NCBI GenBank assembly: GCA_013396525.1
Contig: VWYX01000389.1
Location: 609,037 to 673,036 of the forward strand
DNA from: Chaetorhynchus papuensis
Lineage: Eukaryota; Chordata; Aves; Passeriformes; Rhipiduridae
Length of the DNA: 64,000 bases
Direction of reading: 5' to 3'
Made by a program: the position numbers and the translations under genes. Below the pieces are notes generated by a model that did no database searches, was not told where the DNA came from, and saw nothing but the letters and a program-made list of their open reading frames with translations. Of this stretch, positions 23,395 through 35,366 are shown one piece after another (position 1 is the first letter of the stretch; each line of letters opens with the position of its first letter).

Positions 23395-23850
23395 TCCCGA
23401 GCAGCAGCACGGCCACACCCGGGCCACATTCCCACAGCCCCGTGTGTGACGGTGCGGGAGGCGGGCGGAGGCGCGCTGTGAGGCGGCGGGAGCCGCGCGG
23501 TGACACCGGGGCGCTTCGGAACGCCGCCCGCCAGGGGGCGCTGCCCGCCGCCCGCCGCCGCGCAGCGCGCCCCCCGGTGGTGGCCGGGGGAACCGCGCCC
23601 CGCCAGCCCCGCGTCCCGCGGCCTCCGCGCCGCCCGAGGGGACACGGCGGGACACGGCGGGACACGGCCGGACACGGCGGGACACGGCGGGACACGGCCG
23701 GACACGGCGGGACACGGCGGGACACGGCGGGACACGGCCACCGCCGCGGCGCACAGGCGGTGTTCTGCTGCTGCGGCTTTCACTCACTCCTTGCTGCTTC
23801 ACCACCCAGGGAACCGGGCGCGGGATAGGCGGGGGGGAGGGGGGCAACAC
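23167..23850 (-). CDS. Long minus-strand frame through the CpG island, doubtful
   Basis: A 227-codon frame, the longest without N in the window except for LINE ORFs. Its first two thirds are arginine-, proline- and alanine-rich translation of CpG-island sequence, including the minisatellite read as repeats of RRVPPCPAVS. Its last 50 or so residues lie outside the island and include ALVPAEDEQILDPCQKGG. Long frames are expected where GC is high because stops are rare, so this is weak. It could contain the first coding exon of a minus-strand gene. Confidence 0.12.
   Translation of the reverse strand: MLPPSPPPIPRPVPWVVKQQGVSESRSSRTPPVRRGGGRVPPCPAVSRRVRPCPAVSRRVRPCPAVSRRVPSGGAEAAGRGAGGARFPRPPPGGALRGGGRRAAPPGGRRSEAPRCHRAAPAASQRASARLPHRHTRGCGNVARVWPCCCSGTLGVAVKGGDSCFGEVLSWHVVVKTLLAVLGLSCSLRHRALVPAEDEQILDPCQKGGCDRGFYYQEKAEKRLGQV
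23525..23543 (+). promoter_or_regulatory. CTCF-like motif
   Basis: The core CCAGGGGGCGCTG matches the central part of the vertebrate CTCF consensus, and about 15 of 19 positions agree with the consensus as I remember it. It lies inside the CpG island, about 100 bases left of the minisatellite. Binding is inferred only from the motif. Confidence 0.6.
23641..23740 (+). repeat. 10-bp GC-rich minisatellite, 10 copies
   Basis: Ten tandem units of GACACGGCGG without indels. The last two bases vary in order as GG, GG, CG, GG, GG, CG, GG, GG, GG, CA, which suggests an earlier 30-bp higher-order unit. Each copy holds two CpGs. It explains the repetitive peptides seen in several frames here. Confidence 0.97.
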
Positions 23851-24889
23851 ACGCCACAGGAATTGATGTTCGAAAGAAAAGCAATTTGGTTTTCTTACTT
23901 GTTTTTTGTGTGTTTGGGGCTTTTTTTTTGGCGGGGGAGGTGGGTGTGGTGGTGTATAACTTTAAACAAACCTCCATAAAAATACATTTAATTGATAACA
24001 CCTGTGAGCTGCAATCTCAGGGGTCTGTTACCAAACTGCAGCCGACTTTTCTGGAAGACAGAGCTGGTACCGAGGCAAAGCCTCACCTGCTAAATTCCTT
24101 CTGTACCTTTGCTGAGTGTATTTGTCAGCGTACAGCTTTTTAATCTGCAAAATTTTGTTTGCTAAACAAGTTCTTAAGTAATTTTCTGATGCTATTGTCT
24201 CCTAGCTCTTCCTAGCAAAACAGATAGGTAACTCAAAGCCACGTCCATAACACAGGGAATTCTAAAACCAACTACAGAGATTCAGTTTAACCCAGTTCAG
24301 AAAATGCAAGACAATCATGCAAACCTATATACTGTATATACTAGAGGAAACACTTTTCATTCAATTAACTCAGAAGGAAAGTGGGCAAGTTTCATAAATA
24401 TCTTCTAAAAATACTTATCCTGTCTCTTGGGTCTTACCTGTCAGTATCAGAAAACCACAGAAGTAAAGATAAAAAGATTTCTTCCCACAAGAAGTCTGAA
24501 AAATCTAATAACCACCTTGACTTATACCCAACAATGAGGTATTGTGCATATCTGAACCAGCTACACACCTAAATCATGTTCCGGTACATTCTTTAAAGAT
24601 TATAACAATGCTGAGGGAATATAAAAAGTGGTTAGAAAGTAGACTAAAAAAAAATCAATGAAGCTTCAATACTTGAAGCTTCTTGCCTCTTTGCTGTGCT
24701 TTAGCTCATTCTACTGCTACGCTACAGGTTTCAGACACATTCCCTTCCCTTTCAGAAAAACTGCTGTCCTCACTACTGTGCCAAAAATATCACCCATAGA
24801 CTGTTCACAAGGAGAATTTCCAGCAGTGAGAGAGGACAGTAAGGGGTTGTGTGAGAGACTGTGGCCCACAGAAAGGTTGCACCCAAAGA
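23846..24889. other. Flank of CpG island, nothing recognised
   Basis: Begins with a G-rich stretch (about 23927-23961, a G-run block on the plus strand) and then becomes AT-rich. No exon was supported. Confidence 0.4.
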
Positions 24890-25990
24890 TGACTGAGATG
24901 GGGGCAGGGGGAAAGATCCCAAGCAATGCCAATGTCATGCCATCTTCAAAAAAGCCCAGAAGAACCATCCAGGGACCTACAGGGTTATCGGTCTAGATTT
25001 GGTCCCTGGGAAAGTCACAGAACAAGATCTCTACAAGAGGAAAAGCATTACAGTCTTAAGCAGACAACTTAGGATGGGTAAAAACTGACTAGATGATTGT
25101 CTTAGAGGCAGCAGCTAATGTCTTGTACTCTACCACGACTGCAGTAACAAAGTGGAGAACTACAGAAGCAAAATCAGTGACCTGTCTTTCATCAGTGGCA
25201 TGGGAGAAGTCACACTTGTCAGGTTTGCAGATGACATCAAACTGGGGGGAAAAGCCAATGCACTGGGGAGCTGGGCTGCCATCCAGAGGGAGCTGGGTAG
25301 AGTGGAGGAAGGTGGGGGGGGGGGGCCTTGTGCAGCTCAGCATAGAGAAATGCCCTGCACCTGGGAAATCAGAGCCTCAGGCAGCAGGGCAGGCTAGACA
25401 TGGCCTGCCTGGGCAGCAGCTCTGCAGAAAAGGCCTTGGGGCTGGCTGCAATGAAGAGCAGAAGTATCCATCACTACATTAGTACAGGCACAATGGAGGA
25501 AAGTGATGGTTGCCCCTTGATTCAGTAGTTTTTACACAAGACCAAGATACTGATTTCTCGGTTTGGGCTCCCCACTGCAAGACTCCCACCACCAAACTGG
25601 TGTGAGCCCAACACAGGCCCACCAGGATGCTCAGGGACCGGAGCACCTGCACAGTGAGGGGACCCTGAGGGACAGGGCTGCCTCAGCCTGGAGAATGGAA
25701 GGCTTCAAGGGCACCTCAGAGCAGCCCTCTTCTACCTACACACAGGTCACTGACAAGAAAGAGCCAGGCTGTGTCATGGTGACTGAAGGACATACAACAG
25801 ATGTGAGCTGAAAGACAGCAAGTCCAAACTGGAGATAAAGGGAAACTTTTCTCCTATAGGAACAGTGCAGCAGTGGTGCAGGTTGCCCAGAAGTGCTGTG
25901 TGGTCCCTGCTCTTGGAAGTTCTAAAGACAGACTGCAAAAGCCCTGAGCCATGTGGTCTGACATCTCTGCTGACTCTATTTTGATAAGAA
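24890..25990 (+). mobile_element. CR1 LINE fragment, degenerate ORF2 and 3' region
   Basis: Plus-strand remnant. The segment coding SKKPRRTIQGPTGL near 24945-24990 corresponds to the CR1 line before the reverse transcriptase. The catalytic box survives as RFADDIKLGG at about 25222-25251, followed by AIQRELGRVEE. A G12 run and frameshifts interrupt the rest. The 3' part (25600-25990) keeps the ordering of the CR1 tail, but the terminal repeat is not recognisable. It is an old, inactive copy of a subfamily different from that at 40.5-41.9 kb. Confidence 0.8.
25314..25325 (+). repeat. G12 homopolymer
   Basis: Twelve G in the decayed CR1 ORF2. Confidence 0.9.
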
Positions 25991-28900
25991 AGTCAGACCA
26001 GAGACACCCAAGACTTTTCCATCCTTAGCTGTATGTCTGTCTCCAGTGCTGGCAAGCTGCAACACAAAACTGAAAGTCTAGTGAGCTCTTTAACTTTTCA
26101 TTTACATTAATCTTGTTAATTTAGTGGGTGACCAGATTCCTACAAATCCAATCTATAACAGCACCTTTTCAAACCTACTGTCATGGAAGAAAAACACAGA
26201 AAAGTGAAAAATCTACTCATTTCAATTCCCAAGCCTGTATGGTATCATCATCCATGCTTTTGGAGACCAGGGAGGATGGACTTTCATAAGAAACATTACA
26301 CTGCCCATTACATATGGTCATCAGAAGTATGAAAAGAACTGCATGACTCTTCAAGCAGTTAATACAGTAACAAAACAAAGTTGTGTGAACAAGCTCAGTG
26401 CTGCTCTACCTGCAGCCAGCGTAAAAACAAATTCAAGAAAATCGGTACTGGACACAAAGCATACAGGCTTTTTGAAACCAAAATGAAATACCCTCTTTAA
26501 AATGGGGAGGAAAAGAATCAGTTCCAGAACTTTTCACAGGCAGAGTAGAAATAAGAAAACCTGCATTCACCTGTATCACAGAAAACAGGAAGCAGATGTG
26601 CTGCTGGCATGCAGAGTGATGACAGAGTCCCCGTGTTAGCAAACAAAACTCCCAATGCTGAAGCAAGAGGTACATCATAACTCTTAAAAAAAAAACAACG
26701 CAGAACATGTGAGTTTCCCCAAACCCACCAGTCATTAGCAAAACCCTGATGTTTGCTTTTAAAAAGGTCTGCTGTGTGTAGACCTCATTACAGAGATTAC
26801 TGAACGGAGGAGTTGATTCTTGCATAAGTAAACTGATTAAAACTTTGTACATGCTACTAAGTTCTTCGCATGAGAAGTGGCGTATGAAATAGGTGTTAAT
26901 CCTCCAGTTTCCCTAGGAGGGGGGAGGCTTTGAGAGGGCACAGCACTCACCTAAAAAGCATGCTGTAGAACAGTCAGACAAGGGGTTGTGAAAAAAAACA
27001 GTCAAAAGTTTCTGAGATGGCTGTAAATTATAGGAGTCTCATATTTTGAAGAACAAGTGGAAGGGACTGCATAAATACCAACCATTTTTAAAAATAGCTT
27101 TGAAAATGCCAACCTATCATTTCCATAACAGTCAAATCCTCAACAGTTTGAGGAAGGCTCACAAAGAGGAATGGCTACCACACAAGTTTAATTACTGATA
27201 ACTCAGGTTTCCTAACTCTTGGGCATTGTATTACCAACCCACACTAGACACTGTTACACAGATTGCCAAAGCTTGGAACAATCACCATCTAATCTGGTTA
27301 TTAAGCTCAAGACTCTGCAGGTCCAACATCCAGAAGCAGAGCTATAGTAACTGATCAGCCCCACTTGTGCATCATCATCTTGAGCTCCATCCACACTAAG
27401 GTACAACACATAACCTACATCCATCACACTCTGGGCTAAAAAAGGCATCACAGGAAAATGAGAACTACTAGGGAAGGAAATGAGAAATAAAATTCAGCAT
27501 TTTATCTTCCTGTTCTTCACTCAGGTAAGACTCTATCTACACATGAATTTACAGTTCTGCTCAGCTGAATTAGTAATTACATATAAAACATTGCAAGAAG
27601 TCAACACATTAAGACCCAGCAGAAAGGCTGTCTTCTTCCATAGTTGCACAAAGTCTATATAATTACCTGGTTTTCCTGCTGTAGCTATGTGGCCTATACT
27701 AAAAGATCCTAAAAGCCACCTTTTGTAGAATGCACTGTTTTGCCAATGGAAAAAATGAGATATGCAAGCAACTGGAGGGAAGGAAAAAAAAAAGAAGTCT
27801 ACAGATACATACATGATCACTCCTACAAATCAGCCTACACATATACTATCCAAATCTACTATCTATTTTTTCCTTCTCACACTGTGTTTCTTCTATTACT
27901 GTTTTCTTTGCTAGCTTCAATAAGTATTTCAGGTACTCTAAGTACGCTAATGAAGAACTACATGTGTGTATGTGGAAAAACAGCTTTACATATGGCAATA
28001 CTGGAACAGTAGCAATCTTAACACACTCTACAATGTTAATAGAAATCCTAAAAATACTTTTAGATTTCACCTGGGGAAATGCAGAAGCATGAGAGGATGG
28101 CTACTGGTTGAAGGAAATCCCCGTTTTCCTACTTCCTTTTTCCTACTTGTTCCCTTACGCTCTGCCTCCTACCTCCTGCATGAGAGCAGCAGGAGGCCAG
28201 ACAACTACCTACTAACAAATTTAATTATCTACTGACAAATATATGCTCTCACATTCAGGCTTAATTTATCATACCCCTGCAGCAGGCAGACAGAAACCTC
28301 TTGACTGGTTGGGCTACCATGACCTTTAGGACACACCCCAGTATGTGCTGACTACCAACAAACGTTGGGGAACACAAGACCTCCTTTCACAATGTCAGGA
28401 CATGGTGATCAAATCCAATTCTGTGCCGGATAGGAATAAAAATCTATGTGCATAAACCGCCTCTTTCCAAGCCCAACCTTTCCACTGCAATAAAACAGTG
28501 GAATAATGGAAATTTTCCATGCTCTTTCCTGTTGTACATGGTTTTATTTTCAGCTCCCCAGAAATTTAAACATAACGTGTGGGGCTTTTTTTACTTCTCT
28601 CAGAAACTGGAGATGTGTCATTCAAAATGCAAGAAAACAAATCATTTACACAGCATTTGCACACAAATCCTGGGAAAAGTATATGAGTACAGTGAAGATA
28701 ATTGAAAATTAATTTGTTATCACATTGCTGCCACATATCATTACATGGATCAATAAGTGCACTGCTGGCCTTTGCTGTATTCTCTGTACACCACACAATG
28801 CTGGATGGTGCCAGAGGACCAGCTGGTGTCACAAACACCAACCTCAGAGTTGAGGTGACAAAGAAATGTGTCTGGTATTCATGTTTATTTGCCCTTCTTA

Positions 28901-31614
28901 CGTCTTTTAACAGTGAAGACAAAGGCACTGCAACAATCCTTGACCTATACAGGACGAATTACAGCAAATTTAGTCTGTTTTGCAAATCTATAGACTATGC
29001 AGCATCGTTTGTTGCAGAAATTTGAACAAGGCAAGAGATTTTCTCATTACAAGCAGAAGACTGCCAGCTTGCTACATGTAATTCTATCACTTCTGCCACG
29101 GAGTGGCTCTGTTAGAACACTTGCACATTTCAAAGACAGATACTATTTTAGATACCCAACAGGAGTGTGATTTAGCTGGAGTGTGACTTAGAGAAGAACT
29201 AGTCATTGCTACAGTCAGCATTATGGATATGTATCAGAAATAATGGCATGTTCTTATGAGGATGAGAGTTCTGGGGAAAAAATTGAGTCTGACAGAAAAA
29301 AATGAGTGAGTCTGAACCTGGGCAGTAAGTTATTACACAGTTTAGCCTTCGGCTACTTTATGCTCTGTTCCATAACTGAAGACATTTTACAACATGAATA
29401 AATAAAATTCAGCATTTGTGAGGTATCCTGATAGTAGCCACGACTGCCACAGAAAGACCCACAAAATCATAGTCAAGGTGTATTTTCAGTAAGCTTTCTA
29501 CAAAATTCTTCAAAAACTGAAGAAACCCAAGTCATCATGATATAAAAAGAAAAGCCTTGTATGGATGAGTAATTTGTTAAGTGCCAGGAAACAGAGGGCC
29601 AATTCTGAAGTGCAGGGAGGCCACTTGCAAAATTTCTCAAGGAACTGTGATGGATCTGCTGTGGCAAAGGTAAGCAGCAAGAAACATCCAGTTACTCAAA
29701 ACAGCACAGGATGAAGATTCATGGAGAGACAATGTGAAACCAAATAGCCATCAGAATGAAAGGTGACATTCAACAAATAAAGTGATCTACAAGTAGGGGA
29801 AAAAAACAGCAGTTCTAATAAGTTTATATGGTCTGTTGCTCAGAAAAGAGATCTGGGGTTATGACAATCCTTTTAAATCAGGAGTTTAGTCCTTGAAAAA
29901 AAAAATTAGGCAAGTATTAGAATTAAGGACAGGAACATCATCAAGCCATTGTATAAATCTGTGTTTCAATTTAACCATGTTTATACCTAAGACTGTATTT
30001 TTTATTACCTTTAAATCAAAAATGTTAACAGAAGTGGAAAAAGCTCCTAAAAGGACAAAAAAGGATGATCACAATATGAGATAACTTTTCCTCCAAGCAA
30101 TCTTAAACCTAAGCAATCTTTGTTTCTTTATTCTGAAAGAGAGTATTTTAGAGAGGTCTGACAAATTCATGAAGGGTTAGGTAGGTTCTAGAGGGTGGTG
30201 GTACAAGGTGACTGCACACCGTATCTTCCAGTACAAGGATTATGAGCCATTGAATCCAGCTCATCGGGGGCAACTTCAGAAGGACATGAGGGGTTCATTG
30301 CGGAACTGGTACTTCACCTGAAGAACCACCAGCTCATTTGCAACAGAGGCTGTGTATCCTTCCTGACTTCATGAAGAAGCCAGACATACTCAGAGATGAA
30401 AATCTACTGATGATAAAAGGACATAAGCCACAACTAACTCCAGAATCTCCTCTGCTTAAAAGAGTTGCAAACTTGTAAGGTATGAGGTAACACTAGTGCA
30501 TGCATATTTCCTGTTCTTACACCTTCGCAGGCATTTGTTAATGAGTACTGTAAAACGTGGTGCTGGTCAAGCAATGTATTTGGACTGACCTAATATGGCC
30601 ATCTTTGTGTTCTAATTCTACCTTCAGAACAAACTGCAAAAAAGAATTTGAAGCAATAACATCTAACTTGCTTTTTCTCCACAATTGTTAGCAGCAGCTA
30701 ATTAAATTACCACCACCCATCCTGTGCAATGAATGACTCATGGATTCAATGGGGAAAGAAGGAAGGAAAACAAAGCAATGTTAGGTAATTAAAGGCTATA
30801 CCAAAACACACATGAAACACAGAAGGCAAATTAGGCAGGATTATCTTGCTTGTATATTTCCCAATCTGTGATAGCCTGGCTTTGCAACCAGGCAGTTCTA
30901 ATGTCTCCTGTTCCTGAAATGGCATGGATACGTTTTGAATGGTCTGGAAGAGTTTGATGTATTGGTCTTCTGAGGGAGAATGTCACTCATATGTCAGATT
31001 TAATGGAATATGTGAGGAATCTCCACTTCCTTGCCTGGAAAGAGATAATGCATAAATTATCAAAGACAGTGCTTTAAACTGAACTGGGTGACTTGTACTT
31101 GAGCAGGTATGGGACCACTCAAACTGTCTTCTAGCAGCTAAGACAGGCGACCACACTTCTCTCCATCCATTCCAGGCAGATTAAAGGTGCACATGACCAT
31201 AGCTTTAGATGTTAATGAAGAAGAAGAAATTAGATGCCAGTACACTGACAGGGCAGTGTTTTTTGTCATCAATACCAGAACATCCCACACACGTCTGCCA
31301 GTTACGAAGACACTGCTGTGAAAGTCCTTCTGTATCTTCAGCATTGGATCATAACCAGAAGGTTATGGCTGATTATGTGTTAAAGTTGGGCTGAGTTTAC
31401 TAATACGTGTATCTGTCAAAGGGGAGGCAAGATTAATTATTCTTTTTAATCCTGTGTTCTTTCCTAGGACAGAGCCTTCAGGAGTGAGCAGAAAATGCCA
31501 ACAGGGCTAAGTAACTATAAATAGACTGCAACTTCACAAAAGCTGATTCTTTTTAGGAACAGACATTTACACACTGTGTTTTAGTAAGAAGAGCAAAGCA
31601 CAAATTTTCATATA
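25991..31614. other. Intron-like or intergenic sequence, no gene recognised
   Basis: About 5.6 kb, AT-rich. Open frames of 60-140 codons occur on both strands (for example 26433-26852 minus, 28566-28928 minus) without convincing splice context or recognisable motifs. Confidence 0.4.
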
Positions 31615-31857
31615 AATTTCCAGGACAAGAGGACATAGTCTCAAGCTACACCAGGGAAAGTTCAGGTTGGACATTACACAGAAAGGGTTGCCAAGCTTTG
31701 AAACAGCCTGCCCAAGGAGGTGGCAGAGTCACCATCCCTGGAAGTGTTTAAAAAACACTTGGGCACTTAGTGCCACCATGGTCTAGTTGACAAGGTGGCG
31801 ATTGGACTCTATGATCCCAAAGGTCTTTTCCGGCCTAATTCATTCTGTGATTCTATG
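31615..31857 (+). mobile_element. CR1 LINE 3' end
   Basis: Well preserved tail on the plus strand. The order AGGACATAGTCTCAAGCT, GTTCAGGTTGGACATTA, CAGCCTGCCCAAGGAGGTGG, CCATGGTCTAGTTGACAAGG and GGTCTTTTCCGGCCTAATT, ending ATTCTGTGATTCTATG, is diagnostic. 5'-truncated, with no coding capacity. Confidence 0.92.
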
Positions 31858-32184
31858 TCTGCCAGTGGCTGCTAAGAGAAAATGTACAAAAGAGAGTTGA
31901 AGTATGCATGTGAAAGAGCGCCTGAGATAACTGTCTCTAGATTACCTTGTGAAAACCTGAGGTTGATGTCTTCCCTAGAAATGTTTGCTGTTCAGGGCAA
32001 ATATAATTTAATACCCACATAAACATTTAGCCCTTCAAATGCAATTAAAACTCCAGCATGATCTTAGCATCAAGCTCCACTACATAATACAAAAAGATAT
32101 GCAACCCTCTAAAAAAATTAATTTTCCTCTTTAATATCATTACTCTAAGAAAAGAGTCCCAAATTCTGCAGTGGCCTCTGAAAT

Positions 32185-32352
32185 CAGAATTTATTAGATT
32201 TATAAAGATTTAAAAATTTAAAAGATTTAAAATTTTAAAGATTTAAAAATTTTCAGGTTTTTTGTCTTTCAACAGAGCTGCAGGTATTTTATTTCCTCAG
32301 GAGGAATAAAATAAAATTTTATTTTAATAAATAAAATAAAATAAAATTTTAG
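32185..32352. repeat. A/T-rich degenerate repeat with a 20-base perfect palindrome
   Basis: Imperfect repeats of AGATTTAAAAATTT-like units (about 32190-32260) followed by ATAAA-type repeats. Bases 32307-32326 form an exact palindrome, TAAAATAAAATTTTATTTTA. Confidence 0.85.
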
Positions 32353-35347
32353 AGGAGAGATGAAAAAAGATACCTGTCATGCCTTACGTAAAGGAACAAC
32401 AGTTATTTATCAAACTGCATCACTATGCTGTTTCTGGCATCCATGTTTGCTTCTTTTCCAAAGAAAAGAAAGGACCAGTAAGCTTTATCCAGTCATGGCA
32501 GTCCACTTTACTAATTGTCACAGCTTTGTCACTTCTCAGTTTGCATGTGAAGCTAACTCATACAAACTATTTTGCTAAGATACATACAGTTCCTTTGTTT
32601 AAGTCTTCACATGCAGCTGTTTCATTCAACATGTGTTTATGCTGCACTGGTTATTTATTTCAAATTCACTAAAACATGAAGCACTTAATTGCCAAGTGGG
32701 TCCAGACCTCCCCTTTGCAACCCAGCTAATCTGTTCTCTTTTTAATTGCGCCATACCCAGTTTCTGGGTTTCATTAACTTCCTCCTTTGCACTGTTATCT
32801 AGGAAATCTCTTCATGGGCAGTTTAGACTACATTGATTTACAGTTAAATTGGTTTACATACCAAGACTGTGTCAGACTATATTTCTATGACATTCAATTC
32901 AATGTCAATTCCCAAGAGTCCACTTGCTGTACTGAGTTACTGCTTTCAAATAATGTATTAATATCACAAACTTATGATACAGTCTGTTCAATTTCTGTGT
33001 ACGGACTCATTTGGCATCTGACAAAAGACAAAACAGTATTTTAATATTAATTTTTATGCCCAGAGTCTGCCAGTAAGCAGATTCAATAATATCAGTTAAG
33101 ATTTGAACCACACAATTCCCAGTAGCTACTGAAGTACTTATATTGTCCAGGGAACAATCATCTACCTTTAGTTTCAGGGCAAGGTGCGAACTTTGACACC
33201 TATATCCAGGAACTGCAGCTGTTTCTCACTTTCCTGACCTGGAAGAAACAAGCTACTACTAGCAGATAAAGTCAAGATAAATAACCATTGGTAATGTAGG
33301 CTCTTGCTGTACAGTGCTGGGTAATGGAGAAGACCAGTCTGCAAGGTTTTTTTGAGAAACACCAGTAAAATTTAAGGAGAACAGGTAATACTTGCTTCTT
33401 TTAAATTCTCCATGATTTTCTGGAAAAAGCTTGGAGACATTATGAAAAATAAACTAACATCATGTTTAATAGCTGAATGCCCACTTGAAAAAAAAGGGCA
33501 GAGAAGGACCACACAGTCTTACAGTACCTAAACCCACAGTCCCGGAAGGGAGGGCACAATCACAAGAATTTCTCAGCTAGGAAATGAATGGTTTATAATC
33601 ACTCTCTGATGCATACCAGGATTTTTCTCAATAACTTTGCATGAAACCATACACACTGTGAATGACAAACTCTTCTGAGTTTTAATAAGCAAACATTGCT
33701 TTGCAATCCCAGTGTGCTAAGCCCTCAGGCAATATCCACATGGTATAGAAGCACGCAATCTTTATGAAATAGCTCTGTAGGACATGTTTCTTATGGCCAG
33801 TCATGCAGCAAGGCAGCTGAAGCAGACAGAAATTTTACAGAATGTGGTATGAAATAGTCAAATAAGCAATGCACAGGCATAAGCCAAAATAATGATTGAG
33901 ACTCAGGAAGAAAAACAGACCACGTCTACATGAGGAATTAGCTTATGACAAGTATTGCCACTGCTTCTGGTACTAATTTTCAAAAACAGTGCAAATATGC
34001 ATAGTTTAAAGATCTAAATGATCACCAGAGTTTTCAGATCATTAACATGTATGCTAATAATTTTATTCAACCATTACTACAAAACCGATCCTGAGACCTC
34101 AGTTATGCTAAATTACTTTAGCCACCAGGTGCCTCAATCAATGCCACAGAGAGTTGACAGTATGAGGCTATTATCGACACCTGAGCTCCACATTTAGGGT
34201 GCAGAGCAGGTAAAATTCCCTGCTCCTAGGCAAACCGCCTCCCAGCACAGCAGAAATGAAGGAAGCAACACAGGCCTGACAGTCTGATCTCAGAAAAAAC
34301 ATATTCATGGTCTATCAATCAAATTTAATTCAGTCATATGAACCAGAGACCAGGCAAACAAGTAGAACACTGATACCACTGTCCTCCATTCTCCACATTC
34401 CTTCCAATGCCTTAGAAAAGGCTATCATAAAACTAACAAATTGCTCAGCACGAGAATATGCATCTTCCCCAAATCCCACAGATGACCAGATAAGAGGCTG
34501 AAACAGAAGTTTTCTTCCTCCCTGCCTCTCATCTCCCTCTATTTTTTATTTGGGGAAGGTAAGTGGGGTAGTTTTTGTTTTGAGCTAGAATTATTGTCAG
34601 ATTTCATTTAAAAAATTTCTCTGAGAATACATATTACCAGATTCTGAGAATCACAGCTCTTAATTTAGGGAAGTTTTTACTGTTGACTGAAGAAAACCAG
34701 TCAGCACTGTGCATTCAGAAAGCTGCGAGTAAGAACTCACAGCAGCTTCAGAGAGGCGTGACACGTATTCAGCACAAACTACATAGAAGGTAAAACCCAC
34801 TTTTGGTAAACTCAAGATTGAGCATTGTGCTGACTCTTCCTACTTTTAGTGGGAACACAGGACTAGATAGGGTCACTGTCGAGTCACTAATTTCCATCTT
34901 TCATAAGAGCAGGTATCCAAATAAAGATTTATCCATTTAAAGATTTATCCATTTAAACAGATGGACAGTCTCAGTCTTGAAGATTCACTTTGTTCTGTTC
35001 TCCTATCCCCTGGACACATTGTGAGCTTCAAGTCATCTCTCAGTTCCTCATGATAGATTAAAGATTGCCAAAAAGAAATTCCAAAGTCAGAAAACCAGCA
35101 CTTCTCCAGAAAATAAAAAGGATAAATTGCCAATGTTTTGAGCCCACCAACACAGAAGAAGTCTTTGAGGAATAATTTCTTAGTCACAAAATGTGTTAGG
35201 AAAAAAAATCAAACCAACAGATAATAACCAGAGAGTCACAGAGAACTTTTATCAGTTAGTAGCTTACAGAAGACACAGCCTCACAAGTCAGGGCTTAGAC
35301 CAGGAATTGGCTTAAAAGAAGGACCCTTTAAAAAAAAAGAGACTATT

Positions 35348-35366
35348 AAAAAAAAAAAAAAAAAAA
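35348..35366 (+). repeat. A19 homopolymer
   Basis: Uninterrupted A run followed by an AG-rich stretch. Confidence 0.9.

Larger units (their letters stand above)
23395..23845. promoter_or_regulatory. CpG island, probable promoter
   Basis: The only block of the window with high GC and dense CpG, rising abruptly from AT-rich flanks. In birds such islands usually mark transcription starts. Orientation is not settled. No TATA box or recognisable first exon is visible. The nearest candidate exons downstream are on the minus strand (to the left), which favours leftward transcription, but bidirectional use is possible. Confidence 0.75.

Noticed and set aside
23641..23740. Tandem array considered as a CRISPR-like repeat
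   Set aside because: Units are contiguous 10-mers without spacers, in a vertebrate CpG island; it is a minisatellite.
23442..23979. Two overlapping plus-strand frames of 128 and 159 codons
   Set aside because: Translation of CpG-island and minisatellite sequence; low-complexity R/G/A/T-rich text from stop-poor GC-rich DNA.
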